64,000 nucleotides of DNA from Stomorhina lunata (taxonomy: Eukaryota; Arthropoda; Insecta; Diptera; Rhiniidae): assembly GCA_933228675.1 (NCBI GenBank), contig OW121742.1, positions 104,568,401 to 104,632,400 of the forward strand. Reading direction: 5' to 3'. Positions 1 to 11,519 of this stretch are shown piece after piece. The first letter of the stretch is position 1; each line of letters starts with the position of its first letter. The notes beneath the pieces were generated by a model. It searched no databases. It was not told the DNA's origin and worked only from the letters and a program-made list of their open reading frames with translations. The position numbers were made by a program, and so were the translations under genes.

Positions 1-450
1 AGGTACAATCAGCATATTATGATTGCACCAATGTCCAGACTTTATATACGATGCAATAGGAACTCCTAACAAAATATATGGACCTGTCGTATTACTACCA
101 GCATGTTTATCCATATTAAGTATTAAGCTCAACGAAAATTATTTAACAACTTATTAATGTAAAACCATACCCGGTTACGATAACGAATTTTGTTCAGAGT
201 AAATATTAGGGAAACCTCTTACATACTTTTAAATATTGAACTATAAAGGTACTGCAACCGAAGTAATTCCAAATATTTTACCAACAATACCAACTAGCGT
301 AACAATTTTTTTCCACTTTGGTCCACGTTTTGAATTTAGTGCATCCTCGTAGGTATATGAGATATGTTTCTAAATTTAACACAACTTGATGGTGGGTATA
401 TATGATTCGGCACGGCCGAATATAACACTCTTACCTGTTTATAATTAAGA
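1..450 (-). repeat. Dispersed mini-me/Helitron-like repeat, partial copy
   Basis: This stretch is recognisably homologous to 26321-26740, sharing blocks such as the GGTGGGTATAT segment, a GATTCGGC-CGAAT hairpin and the terminal ACACTCTTAC-TGTT. On the opposite strand the family starts ACAAGTAAGAGTG followed by a small TTCGGC-GCCGAA hairpin, as also seen at 18155. It is cut by the window edge. No protein is encoded. The family name is inferred from its link with GTCY microsatellites in sister copies. Confidence 0.6.
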
Positions 451-1487
451 TTGCCCTAAAAGTATGCTACACAAATGCTTGTGAAATATCTTTCATTTCG
501 ATCGATATCCCGGCATTCTAATATGACAGAAAACCTTTACATACACCACAAATTATTTTAAACTCCTTTCAAAACCTCCTTCGTTTAGCGGCTTAAATAT
601 GTAAAGTTTACTAAACCAAATAATCTTACAAACTCACATAAATTTACATGTGTTAGAGTGTTGATGTTTTATTGTTGTGTGAGTGTTGTTTGTGTATGTG
701 TACATGAGTATATTTGCATATTTGTGTTTCTGTTTGTTTGACCCAAAAAATGAAAAAAATACAAAAAATTGGAAACAAAAGTGGGTAAGTGACACAATAT
801 TAAAACATTTGGCAAACAGAAAAAAAATGTTAAATGTTCCTTTTTTTCAAATAAACCGAAAAAGGGTAAAATTGGACACAGTATAACAAAATAATGAACA
901 ATTTTGGTAAGACTTATTGAAAGATCACCTGCCATTAAAAAGGATAGCTTTTCTAGATATATAAGGAGGGTTTAAGTGTAAAGTTATCGCTAAAGACTTA
1001 ATATTAACAAGAATCAATATATTTTTTGCAATTTTAACAAAATTTGATAATAAGTTCCTAATATTCCGCCATTTTCCTATTGAAAATGAAAAAAACTCCA
1101 CATTCTGACCTTTGACCCCAGGAAGAAAGGTTACAATTTTGTTAATATAAAAAAACTAATGTCATGTACATTTATTATGTATAGTCTGAGAAAAAATATT
1201 TACTATAATTTTCATTATTGTTGAACACTGGTACAATTTTACATACAAATTATAACAAAATATTCACATTTTCGCGAAATTTTACGATTTCACATCGCTG
1301 GCACGGTAAAACGGTTAAAGACATCGGTCTCATTTTTCCTGAACTTTATTCTCCCATTCATTTGTTCTATGATACTGGAAAACAAATTTATGACCTTTAA
1401 CATTTGTTAAGCCAAATTTTCAAAAAATTAAAAAATGACTTTTGAAACTGGCCTGAAAAAAAAGTATAATTTTCTAATATGAAAAAA
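451..1487. other. Non-coding A+T-rich spacer with a MITE fragment at its left end
   Basis: Bases 452-512 match the inner part of the MITE at 10287-10533 (shared block GTATGCTACACAAATG and the following CATTTCGATCGAT). The rest shows only short chance reading frames and poly(A)/poly(T) runs. I see no gene in it. Confidence 0.4.
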
Positions 1488-1488
1488 A

Positions 1489-2903
1489 CGGCGACATGAA
1501 ATAACCCCCAATGAAATAACGCCCAATTACGAAAATGAAATAAACCCCAATTATATTAGCAGCAAAAAAAGAAATAAATTCTAGGAAATAGATATGAAAA
1601 AACACCCAATTTTTGACGAAATAATACCTAATTTTAACGAAATAACACCCAATTTCAGAAATCACTTCAAAAATTTTTACTAACATTAAGTTAGAATAGG
1701 AAATAAACCCTAATGAAATAATCCCCAAAAAAATGAAATAAGACCCAAAAAATAAGTTTTTTAGTTTTATTTTTTAAATTGTTTTTTACAAAAATACTTG
1801 AATTGTTTGGCGACATACAGGGTCAGTCAATGCTTCGTCATTTCGAACGCGATTTGCAGCAGTTTTAAAATGCATGTACTGCAAACCTTAAAGTGTTTGC
1901 AAGGCAAAAGCAAGATGTTAAGTCCCTCAGAAACACAGACAATACACAGCTTTGGATAAACGCTTCTTACTTCTTGAGGAATCTGTCCCGATCTTCTTCC
2001 AAATATTAAAAATCTTCGAACAAGACCTCGTCAGTTTTCATTTCAATACGAATTTTGTTTATAGGGAACATCATTTTATTAAAAAATGGGAAAAGCGCCG
2101 CAGGCGAAAATTTAGTTTTGTAAAAAAATGGCTGTGAAAACTGTTTTTTGTAAAAAAAAAATCGCGCGATTTTTTTTTACAAAAAACAGTTTTCACAGCC
2201 ATTTTTTTACAAAACTAAATTTTCGCCTGCGGCGCCATTTGTTCTATACACCAATTAAGGTTTATCCACTCTCTTTTATTTTGCGAAGAGGCTTGAATTC
2301 TTCATAGAGTGTTTTTGGCTTCCATGATTGTATTCGTATCGGCATATTTCGATAAAATAAAAATAATATATAACAAATAAAAAATGTTATATATTGATTT
2401 TTTTGTGTATGGTCGTTTCTCGCCTACCGAATACACAAATTTACAATACTATTAATACGGCTACCACTAATAATTTCGAATTTAATTTATGATTTTAAAT
2501 TGATCTTTACTACTCAAAAGTCATTAACGGAGTAATAATTTTTAGCAAAATATTTTCATTAACATCAAAAATACTATAACACAAAACGGCAAAAATTCTT
2601 CCTAAAAATTTTTAAGAATGTTTAGAATTCAGAAAAATCTTCAAAACATAATTTTTACGAAAATGAAATAAACTCCAAAAAAAAATGAATTAAAGTCCAA
2701 ATTAAATTTACATGAAATAAATCCCAATTAAAATAATATTTTTTTCTGGAATAGCTTCATAACGAAATAAATCCCAATTTATAGTGAAATAAAGCCCAAT
2801 AAACGTGAAATTATCCCCAATTTTCATTTTTCAATTTTTATTGGGGCTTACTTCATTTTCGTAATTGGGCGTTATTTCATTGGGGGTTATTTCATGTCGC
2901 CGA
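1489..2903. mobile_element. 1.4 kb terminal-inverted-repeat element (MITE/foldback-like)
   Basis: The left end (CGGCGACATGAAATAACCCC, from 1489) is repeated inverted at the right end, finishing ...CATGTCGCCG at 2903. The match runs about 50 bases without a mismatch by eye. Both termini are built of 14-20 base subrepeats of the form GAAATAAxxCCCAAT. These continue as direct copies inwards, at 1499-1740 on the left and 2662-2820 on the right. Both ends abut an A6 tract, a possible target duplication. A 141-base palindrome sits near the middle. No transposase is visible, so the element is non-autonomous or degenerate. The superfamily is unknown. Confidence 0.75.
2095..2235. repeat. 141-base near-perfect palindrome
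   Basis: The two arms of about 70 bases are exact reverse complements, apart from a one-base difference in the central A/T run (10 A on the left, 9 T on the right). The centre is TCGCGCGA at 2162-2169. The outer ends are GCGCCGCAGGCG at 2095 and its complement ending at 2235. As RNA it would make a nearly unbroken hairpin, and as DNA a cruciform. It lies inside the 1.4 kb inverted-repeat element. Confidence 0.9.
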
Positions 2904-2907
2904 AAAA

Positions 2908-3235
2908 AACTAAGTAAATTCGGTTATATTTTAACAAAGCTCAACTATTTAGGACTTACAGGTCATATAATTGTAAATCAGGTCTTACTTTGAAATTTAT
3001 TTATCCTTAAGAACATTTTTTTCGCTGCATATCCTTAGGCGTAAAGTCAAGGACAAGAATTTTCGGTGATAAAACTAAGTAAATTCGGTTATATTTTAAC
3101 TAAACTCGCCTATTTTGGACTTATAGGTCATAGAATTGTAAATTATGTCTTACTCTCAAATTTATTTATTCTTAAATCATTTTTTCGTATATACTTCCGA
3201 TACACTTATTGTTTCTAAGTTCCTTTGTTGAAATG
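2908..3235. repeat. Two tandem copies of a ~164-base unit
   Basis: The block starting AACTAAGTAAATTCGGTTAT at about 2908 recurs at about 3072 with scattered substitutions. The shared landmarks are GGACTTA-AGGTCATA and the following CAAATTTATTTAT. No coding content is seen. Confidence 0.7.
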
Positions 3236-5440
3236 AAAAAAAAGTACCAAAAATATTTTTCACACATTATTGGTTCTGCTCGGCTTTTTTTTCAAAAAAG
3301 TACCAATTACAGAAATGTGACCCTATCGTCAACTTTTCTATAGAAATGTCTTCATATCGTCAACTTTTCTATTGAAATGTCTTCCATTCGTCAACTTTTC
3401 TATAAAAATGTTTTCCTATCGTCAACTTTTCTATAGAAATGACTTCCTGTAGTCAACTTTTCTATAGAAATGTCTTCCTATTGTCAACTTTTCTATAAAA
3501 ATGTTTACCTATCGTCAACTTTTCTATAGAAATGTCTTTCTAACGTCAACTTTCCTATAGAAATGCCTTCCTATCGTCAACTTTTCTATAGAAATATCTT
3601 CCTGTCGTCAACTTTTCTATCGAAATATCTTCCTATCGTCAACTTTTCTATAGAAATGTCTTCCTATCGTCAACTTTTCTATAGAAATGTCTTCCTTTCA
3701 TCAACTTTTCTATAGAAATGTTTACCTATAGTCAACTTTTCTAAAGAAATGTCTTCCTATCGTCAACGTTTCTATAGAAATGTCTTCCTATCGTCAACTT
3801 TTCTATAGAAATGTCTTCCTATCGTCAACTTTTCTATAGAAATGTCTTCCTATCGTCAACTTTTCTATAGAAATGTCTTCCTATCGTTAACTTTTCTATA
3901 AAAATGTCTTCCTATCGTCAACTTTTGTATATAAATGTCTTTCTATCTTCTACTTTTCTATAGAAATGTCTTCCTTTTTTCAACTTTTCTATAGAAATGG
4001 GTTCCTTTGGTCAACTTTTTTATAAAAATGTCTTCCTATCATCAACTTTTCTATAGAAAAATCTTCCTATCTTCAACTTTTCTATAGAAATGTCTTTCTT
4101 TGGTCAACTTTTCTATTTAAATATCTTCCTTTGGCCAACTTTTCTATAGAAATATGTTGGTACATATTTGGTTTTCAAAAAGTACCTTCTTTATTTATCA
4201 GCTAATCAAACCGCAATTTATATTCTGTTTCCATACCTATTACTACCTATTATTTACTTTAAATGTTGTAACGTAATTTTTTTAATTTTTTTAATTTGTC
4301 CCCTTTTTATCCATATGCATATTTGGTACCAATTGAATTCGGCAGATTTTATTGCAAAGCTACTTAAGTTTTGTTTCTGTTTATATTTCTTTATGAGATG
4401 TTAATTTATCATTCCCTTTTTACCCTTTTTACCAATTTTTCCCCCCGAAATCATCTTTCGATTGTATTGTTATAATTTCCCTTTTTTCTCTTTTTTATCA
4501 ATATTTTTTTCTCCGAAATCAGAAAAGTACCAAATATGTATTCAATATTTTTTTCACATCTTTCGATGGTAGTACAAAGTTCCCTTATATATTCTTTGAT
4601 TCAAAAGTTAAGAGTGGGTTTAAAAAAGTACCAACAAATTATTTTCACCCTTTTTACCTCCTTGTTTTGCATACTTTCAAAAAAGTACCAGACACCTATC
4701 CGCTTATTTTGCTTAAAACTTTTTTTAAGTTTTTCTTCTATACCTTTTACTTTAGGAGATATAACGTTTTCGAGTTTTTTCACTATTTATCCGTTTTTAC
4801 TTCCTTAGCGGTAAAATTTCTAAAAGTAAGTTTAAATTTTAACAATTTGTTCCCCTTTTTATCCCAATATTTGAAAAAAGTTCCATTTCCATATTTGGTA
4901 CTTCTTTGGTACCAATTAAATTCTGTACATTTTATTTAAAAGCAACTAGCATTTTGTTGCTATTCATATTTCTTCATGAGATGTCTAGTTATCATTTTAT
5001 ACCTTTTTTAACCACCTTGCTCCTCCAAATCAAAAAGGTACCAAATATGTATTTCATATTTTTGACAACTTTCGATTGTAGTACATAGTTCCTTTATATA
5101 TTCTTTGGATCAAATGATAATAGTGGGTTAAAAAAAGTACCAACAAAAACTGTATTCATCCTTTTTTGCCCTCTTTTGGGCACAACTTCAAAAAAGTACC
5201 AAGCAGCTGTCCATTTATTTTCTTAGCTGTTAAAAACGTTATTTAAATCAGGCTTCTATTAATATTTCTTTAGGAGATATAACGTTTTTGATTTTTACAA
5301 CTGTTTACCCGTTTTTACTTCCTTAGCGGCAAAATTTTCAGAAGTCCCCTTTTTTAGTAAAGACCGAGTAAGAAGTTTTTTACGGCAAAAAAGGTATCCA
5401 ACGTCCAATTCTATATATTATTGCTCGTTTAAAGATATAA
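3236..5440 (+). repeat. 'AAAAAGTACCAA' dispersed element, copy hosting a 31-base minisatellite
   Basis: Repeated landmarks are AAAAAAGTACCAA, ATTGGTAC, GGAGATATAACGTTTT and the tail ATTGCTCGTTTAA-ATATAAGATA near 5400-5435. The same order is found at 15431-15890, 47930-48190 and 53110-53870. In this copy the minisatellite at 3311-4155 interrupts it. The element encodes nothing recognisable. The short open frames at 4168-5088 are translations of this low-complexity DNA. Confidence 0.65.
3311..4155. repeat. 31-base minisatellite, family A (~27 units)
   Basis: The unit has the form CTATCGTCAACTTTTCTATA followed by GAAATGTCTTC. The period is 31 by direct counting (for example, CCT at 3663 and 3694). 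Units differ by single substitutions, mostly in the CTATCGTC part. The inner TTTCTATAGAAA is self-complementary. The array lies inside an AAAAAGTACC-type element. Confidence 0.95.
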
Positions 5441-6417
5441 GATAAGTTTTTTGAATTCGGAATTTTCTCATGTCTTTTTTGCTCCCCAGTGTCTCTAATC
5501 TTCAATATCCTTTTGAAGAAAATATCATTTCTATTTTGCTTCAAATCTTCTCATTCTGCTCTTATGTCATGTGAATACTTTTTAGAGTGTAAAATTTGTA
5601 CTTTCTGTTTACGTATAATTACAATTCGTGTACATTTTCAGGCATTTTGTTGCAACTTAAGTCCATAACTAATGCCACAATATTCATTATGGCAATAATT
5701 CAAAGTAGGACTTTTTTTAAAAAAATTATACTCTTCAATTAAAACCAAAGGACTTGTATGCATTTGTGTGAGTATCTAAGAATTCTTGGTAATCAATAAA
5801 TTACAATGAGAATATGTTTATAGTCCTAGTTTTGTGGCCAGTTGAAGAATGATTGTATGTAGAAGAATTTTAAAATCCTAATGAATATGAGTCATAAGTA
5901 GAAAAGAGAAGATTTTAAACGTTTTGAGGGGACTTGGGAAATTTTTGGTAATTTTGTTAGGAAAGTGCTTAAAATTGTAATAGAAAAATTACAAAAAAAT
6001 TTTAATTTTATAGGGAATGAAGGGAGATTTTGGTATTTTAAATTTTTGTTATTGAGAGCGTATGATTGATATTAATTAATATTAATTTTTATATTTTTGT
6101 TAATAACTTTCATAATATTTAACTAAATGAAACAATTAAAACTGATTTTGAAAGCCACTACTTCCATTTATTTATTAAAAAAAATAATTTTATTTTCTTT
6201 TAAATTAACAAACAATAATTTCCTATTAAAGTAATATCAACAACATGAATTTAATGAAATTTTTCATTAAACGCTTTCAACTCGAAAACATTAAATTTAT
6301 AAAAGCTTTAATATTAAAATTTAAAATTATACCCTCTATCGTTATTATCATTAAACAAAATGTCAATATATTTTTGCATATAGTTCAGATTTTTGTTGAG
6401 TTTAACAAAACATTTTA
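5441..6417. other. A+T-rich spacer, nothing recognised
   Basis: There are no open frames of note, no tandem structure and no match to other repeats in the window that I can see. Confidence 0.4.
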
Positions 6418-6745
6418 ATGACAACGTCAGAGTGTCACATATGTATGTTCGCAGCCGCTAATATTGCACAAAATATTTTGTTTTTGCACACGTTCTCTTT
6501 CGCATTTCGTTGTCTCGTTAAAGTTGCTGTCATTATTATCAAAAAATCACATCAGCAACAAAATCATCAGCCACCTCATCATCATCTTCAACAGCCAGTC
6601 GGCAACAAAAGCTTTCCAATATCAAATTTTACTGGTAGCAACTGACAGACAGACAGATATCAGCAGCAGCAACATCATCATTTTCAGTGACATTACATTA
6701 ACTGCACACAGGGACTGCAAACAATGGTATCCCACAAATTGACAG
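6418..6745 (+). other. Unique, less A+T-rich block; possible regulatory or untranslated exon sequence
   Basis: Base composition changes abruptly here. There are CAT/CAG-rich runs (CATCATCATC, CAGCAGCAGCAAC) and a GACAGACAGACAGA tract at about 6644. Two overlapping open frames of 75 and 92 codons cover it in different phases, and neither resembles a known domain. The texture resembles fly 5' untranslated or enhancer DNA, but no splice or promoter pattern is decisive. Confidence 0.2.
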
Positions 6746-7275
6746 GTTATCAAAAATTTAAATACCAAAATTTTTGGAAAATCAATTTATGCAAATTTTC
6801 TTAAAATCATAAATATTTGCCATCATTTGATATATAAAATATTATTAATGATTGAAGGCAAGTGCAAAAGGGTGCCGTGTTATTAATTGATATTTGACAG
6901 ACTATTTTGGCAGCCAGCAAAATACGCTAAGATAAATGATAAAGAAATATTTGGTATTTTGTTATTTAAAAAAATAAATAACAAAGAATTTAAGTCTTAT
7001 AACATTTTTTTGTTAAATGTTAATACTTTTAGTTTTCAAAACAATTTTTGAAAATATATAATTTCTTTCAAAATATATTATATAGTAAATTAAAATTAAA
7101 TTCTTAATATGAGGTCTAATATGCATTAATGCTTCATATAAAACTGTTATATAAAAGTGTTACATACTTTTAGGGAGTACAAAAAAAGTTTATATTTAAC
7201 CCTCTGCGAATGACCTGATATACAGTAACGAGCAAAAAATCCAATGCCAATCCGATTGATCTTCATATACACCTC
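6746..7275. other. A+T-rich spacer, nothing recognised
   Basis: I see no gene or repeat structure in this stretch, which leads into the palindromic 31-base array. Confidence 0.35.
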
Positions 7276-9790
7276 CATCAACTTTTTTGAAAAATTTCCT
7301 ATAAAAATAGGAAATTTTTGAAAAATTTTCTATAAAAATAGGAAATTTTTCAAAAATTTCCTATAAAATTAGGAAATTCTTGAAAAATTTCTTATAAAAA
7401 TAGGAAATTTTTTAAAAATTTCCTATAAAAAAAGGAATTTTTTGAAAAATTTCCTATACAAATTTTTGAAAAATTTTCTTTAAAAATAGGAAATTTTTTA
7501 AAAATTTCCTTTAAAAATAGGAAATTTTTGAAAATTTTCCTTTAAAAATAGGAAATTTTTGAAAAATTTCCTATAAAAACAGGAAATTTTTGAAAAATTT
7601 CCTATAAAAACAGGAAATTTTTCAAAAATTTCCTATAAAAATAGGAAATTTTCGAAAAATTTCCTATAAAAATAAGAAATTTTTGAAAAATTTCCTATAA
7701 AAATAGGAAATTTTTGAAAAATTTCCTATAAAAATAAGAAATTTTTGAAAAATTTCCTATAAAAATAGGAAATTTTTGAAAAATTTCCTATAAAAATAGG
7801 AAATTTTTGAAAAATTTCCTATAAAAATAGGAAATTTTTGAAAAATTTCCTATAAAAACAGGAAATTTTTGAAAAATTTCCTATAAAAATAGGAAATTTT
7901 TGAAAAATTTCCTATAAAATAGGAAATTTTTGAAAAATTTCCTATAAAAATAGGAAATTTTTGAAAAATTTCCTATCAAAATAGGAAATTTTTGAAAAAT
8001 TTCCTATCAAAATAGGAAATTTTTGAAAAATTTCCTATCAAAATAGGAAATTTTTGAAAAATTTCCTATTTTTATAGGAAATTTTTGAAAAATTTCCTAT
8101 CAAAATAGGAAATTTTTGAAAAATTTCCTATAAAAATAGGAAATTTTTGAAAAATTTCCTATAAAAATAGGAAATTTTTGAAAAATTTCCTATCAAAATA
8201 GGAAATTTTTGAAAAATTTCCTATCAAAATAGGAAATTTTTGAAAAATTTTCTATAAAAATAGGAAAATTTTGAAAATTTTTCTATAAAAATAGGAAATT
8301 TTTCAAAATTTCCTATAAAAATAGGATATTTTTTCAAAATTTCCTATAAAAATAGGAAATTTTTGAAAAATTTCCTATAAAAATAGGAAATTTTTGAAAA
8401 ATTTCCTATAAAAATAGGAAATTTTTGAAAAATTTCCTATAAAAATAGGAAATTTTTGAAAAATTTCCTATAAAAATAGGAAATTTTTGAAAAATTTCCT
8501 ATAAAAATAGGAAATTTTTGAAAAATTTCCTATAAAAAAAGGAAATTTTTGAAAAATTTCCTATAAAAATAGGAAATTTTTGAAAAATTTCCTATAAAGA
8601 TAGGAAATTTTTGAAAAATTTCCTATAAAGATAGGAAATTTTTGAAAAATTTCCTATAAAGATAGGAAATTTTTGAAAAATTTCCTATAAAGATAGGAAA
8701 TTTTTGAAAAATTTCCTATAAAGATAGGAAATTTTTGAAAAATTTCCTATAAAAATAGGAAATTTTTGAAAAATTTCCTATAAAAAAAGGAAATTTTTGA
8801 AAAATTTCCTATAAAAATAGGAAATTTTTGAAAAATTTCCTATAAAAATAGGAAATTTTTGAAAAATTTCCTATAAAAATAGGAAATTTTTGAAAAATTT
8901 CCTATAAAAATAGGAAATTTTTGAAAAATTTCCTATAAAAATAGGAAATTTTTGAAAAATTTCCTATAAAAATAGGAAATTTTTGAAAAATTTCCTATAA
9001 AGATAGGAAATTTTTGAAAAATTTCCTATAAAAATAGGAAATTTTTGAAAAATTTTCCTATAAAAATAGGAAATTTTTGAAAAATTTCCTATAAAAATAG
9101 GAAATTTTTGAAAAATTTCCTATAAAAATAGGAAATTTTTGAAAAATTTCCTATAAAAATAGGAAATTTTTGAAAAATTTCCTATAAAAATAGGAAATTT
9201 TTGAAAAATTTCCTATAAAAATAGGAAATTTTTGAAAAATTTCCTATAAAAATAGGAAATTTTTGAAAAATTTCCTATAAAAATAGGAAATTTTTGAAAA
9301 ATTTCCTATAAAAATAGGAAATTTTTGAAAAATTTCCTATAAAAATAGGAAATTTTTGAAAAATTTCCTATAAAAATAGGAATTTTTTGAAAAATTTCCT
9401 ATAAAAATAGGAAATTTTTGAAAAATTTCCTATAAAAATAGGAAATTTTTGAAAAATTTCCTATAAAAATAGGAAATTTTTGAAAAATTTCCTATAAAAA
9501 TAAGAAATTTTTGAAAAATTTCCTATAAAAATAGGAAATTTTTGAAAAAATTCCTATAAAAATAAGAAATTTTTGAAAAATTTCCTATAAAAATAGGAAA
9601 TTTTTGAAAAATTTCCTATAAAAATAGGAAATTTTTGAAAATTTTCCTATAAAAATAGGAAATTTTTGAAAAATTTCCTATAAAAATAGGAAATTTTCGA
9701 AAAATTTCCTATAAAAATAGGAAATTTTCGAAAAATTTACTATAAAAATAGGAAATGTTTGAAAAATTTCCTTTAAAAATAGGAAGTTTT
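7276..9790 (+). repeat. Palindromic 31-base minisatellite, family C, forward orientation (~80 units)
   Basis: Each unit is AGGAAATTTTT-G-AAAAATTTCCT plus an 8-base linker (ATAAAAAT type). The first 23 bases are therefore an inverted repeat around a single G. The period of 31 is clear because the phase shifts two bases per 60-base line. Variant units are clustered: TATCAAAATAGG at about 7970-8240 and TATAAAGATAGG at about 8595-8735. One linker is flipped to ATTTTTAT at about 8069-8076. The outer units at both edges are the most diverged. Confidence 0.97.
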
Positions 9791-10284
9791 GTCCAATCAA
9801 ATACAGACTCTTTAGAGCCTTTGATGTGAATTTAGGCGATAGAGGTCGCTTGCACCTACTAAAGATAATTCGGGTACATTGATCTTTGTGGTGCTATTAA
9901 TTTTTTGGCATAATAAAAACTTAATAAAATATTTCGAATTATGCGATTTTTTTGGTAAACAAAATCATAAAATCACGTTTCGCAAAAATTAAATTTTGAT
10001 TGACATCCAATCAAGGCATTCCTTCAGAATTTAAATGAATTGTTTTTCTTGCGTTCATTGATTATTTTAAAATTTAACTGATATGGAGACATTTTTGAAA
10101 ATTTTCAAGAAACTCTTGGGTGGCATTTATAAATATTTTGAGGTTATTGTTATGAATGAACTTTGGGGAAGTTGGAGTTTTTAAGTCAATATTAATTACT
10201 TTTTTATAGCCTACATAGCTATTCCCTAGTCATGGTTAAATAAAAAGTTTAAATTATTAAAAATAATTTAGTTTTCATTCTACA
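9791..10284. other. Spacer between satellite and MITE, nothing recognised
   Basis: No open frame, tandem structure or clear match to other dispersed repeats was seen. Confidence 0.35.
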
Positions 10285-10535
10285 TACAGGGTGGCTGAAG
10301 AATTTTGCTACATTAAGAAACTCGACTAACTTTTTGTAAAGTTTATGTAATTAAGTTGTTATTAATTCATTTGAAAAACAATTTTTATTAAAGAAAAATA
10401 TCATGAGGGTTTGAAACACCCTCCTAAAGGTATGCTACACAAATGTTTCTGAAATAAATTACATTTCGATCGATTTGGTTAAATAGAAATAAAATTGTTA
10501 CTTTTTTGGTAACAGCTTTCAACAGTCACCCTGTA
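10285..10535. mobile_element. 247-base MITE with CAGGGTG termini and TA duplication
   Basis: The ends are CAGGGTGGCTG at 10287 and its near complement CAGTCACCCTG ending at 10533. Each is flanked by TA (10285-10286 and 10534-10535), the target duplication of the Tc1/mariner superfamily. It is too short to encode a transposase. A fragment of the same family lies at about 452-512. It sits 160 bases upstream of the first DUF1091-type gene. Confidence 0.75.
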
Positions 10536-10696
10536 TTTAGAATAATAGGGGGCTATTAATGTTTATATCATACAATTATTGACTTAAAATTTAATAACAA
10601 ATCCATTAACTCAACTTTGTAAATATTTAATAAATATTGAAAATAATGAATAATTAAATTCTAAAAATTGTTTATTATTGAAATTTAGATAAAACT

Positions 10697-11387
10697 ATGA
10701 CAACATTCGGCTATATTTTGGGCACTTTTATTTTATTGATTCTATGCCATTTGGACTTAGCCTGGGTAAATTTAAGCATTATTTTTGCAATACTATTAAA
10801 AATATACTCTTCTTCTCTTAATAGTATGTGGACTTGACAAATTTGCGTTATGAATATGATCCTAATTACATAAAAGAATTAAATTTGAAATTGCTCAACA
10901 TCTCCAATCATAACCATGTAAATGGTTCCGCAACACTGAATACGGATCTAGAAAACTTTAATTTATCGTTTTTGATTATCTCGCCCAGAAGAAATGGTAA
11001 ACTCTGGACCGTTCTTAATTTCACTATAAATGGTTGTGATTATTTGAGAAGTGTTAATTTTCGGGGATTAAATTTTGTACTCATAGCTCTGGCGGATATA
11101 AGGGCGGCTAATAAAAATTTTCCCAAAAAGTGTCCCGTAAAGAAGGTAAGGTAATTCCTTATCTAGCAGAAAAGAGATAACCTTTATATATTATATAGAT
11201 ATTTAATAAAATCTTAATATTTTTTCTTTTATTTCAGGGAACTGAAATTTTAGTCAAAAATTTTTATTTTAAATCTGACAAGATCTCGATCAACTTTCCC
11301 GAGATGTCATTTTCTTGTGAGTTTACAGTGAAAAGATATAGGGACCAATTACTAAAGATTAATGTAAATGGATCCATAAAAAAATAA
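10697..11387 (+). CDS. DUF1091/CheB-like secreted protein, paralogue 1 (three exons)
   Basis: The exons are 10697-10765, 10825-11145 and 11238-11387. They are joined in phase 0 by GT-AG introns of 59 and 92 bases and give 179 residues. Residues 1-23 are a signal peptide (hydrophobic LGTFILLILC), and intron 1 falls at its end. The body carries NGS, NLS and NFT glycosylation sites, the NGCDYLR motif, KNFPKKCPVKK and a C-terminal FSCEF segment, the cysteine layout of insect DUF1091 proteins. That family belongs with MD-2/GM2-activator-like lipid binders and includes the Drosophila CheB proteins of chemosensory hairs. A secreted lipid- or pheromone-binding role is inference. AATAAA follows the stop at 11412. 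Paralogue 3 is the closer relative (about 60% identical by eye). All splice junctions and cysteines look intact. Confidence 0.88.
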
Positions 11388-11411
11388 TTCAAAAATTATA
11401 TTCACTTTTAT

Positions 11412-11417
11412 AATAAA
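11412..11417 (+). terminator. Polyadenylation signal AATAAA of DUF1091-type gene 1
   Basis: A canonical hexamer 25 bases after the stop codon, at a plausible distance for a short 3' untranslated region. Confidence 0.5.
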
Positions 11418-11519
11418 TAACGATATTTAAGATATGATATACTTTTGTACAAATTAAAGCCAATTGAGGCTATTAATCGATTGATATGAAACTTAAAATA
11501 ACCTACTTTTAGATTTTTA

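Noticed and set aside
7276..9790. CRISPR-like regular array
   Set aside because: The repeats are head to tail with no unique spacers, and the genome is clearly eukaryotic. It is a minisatellite.
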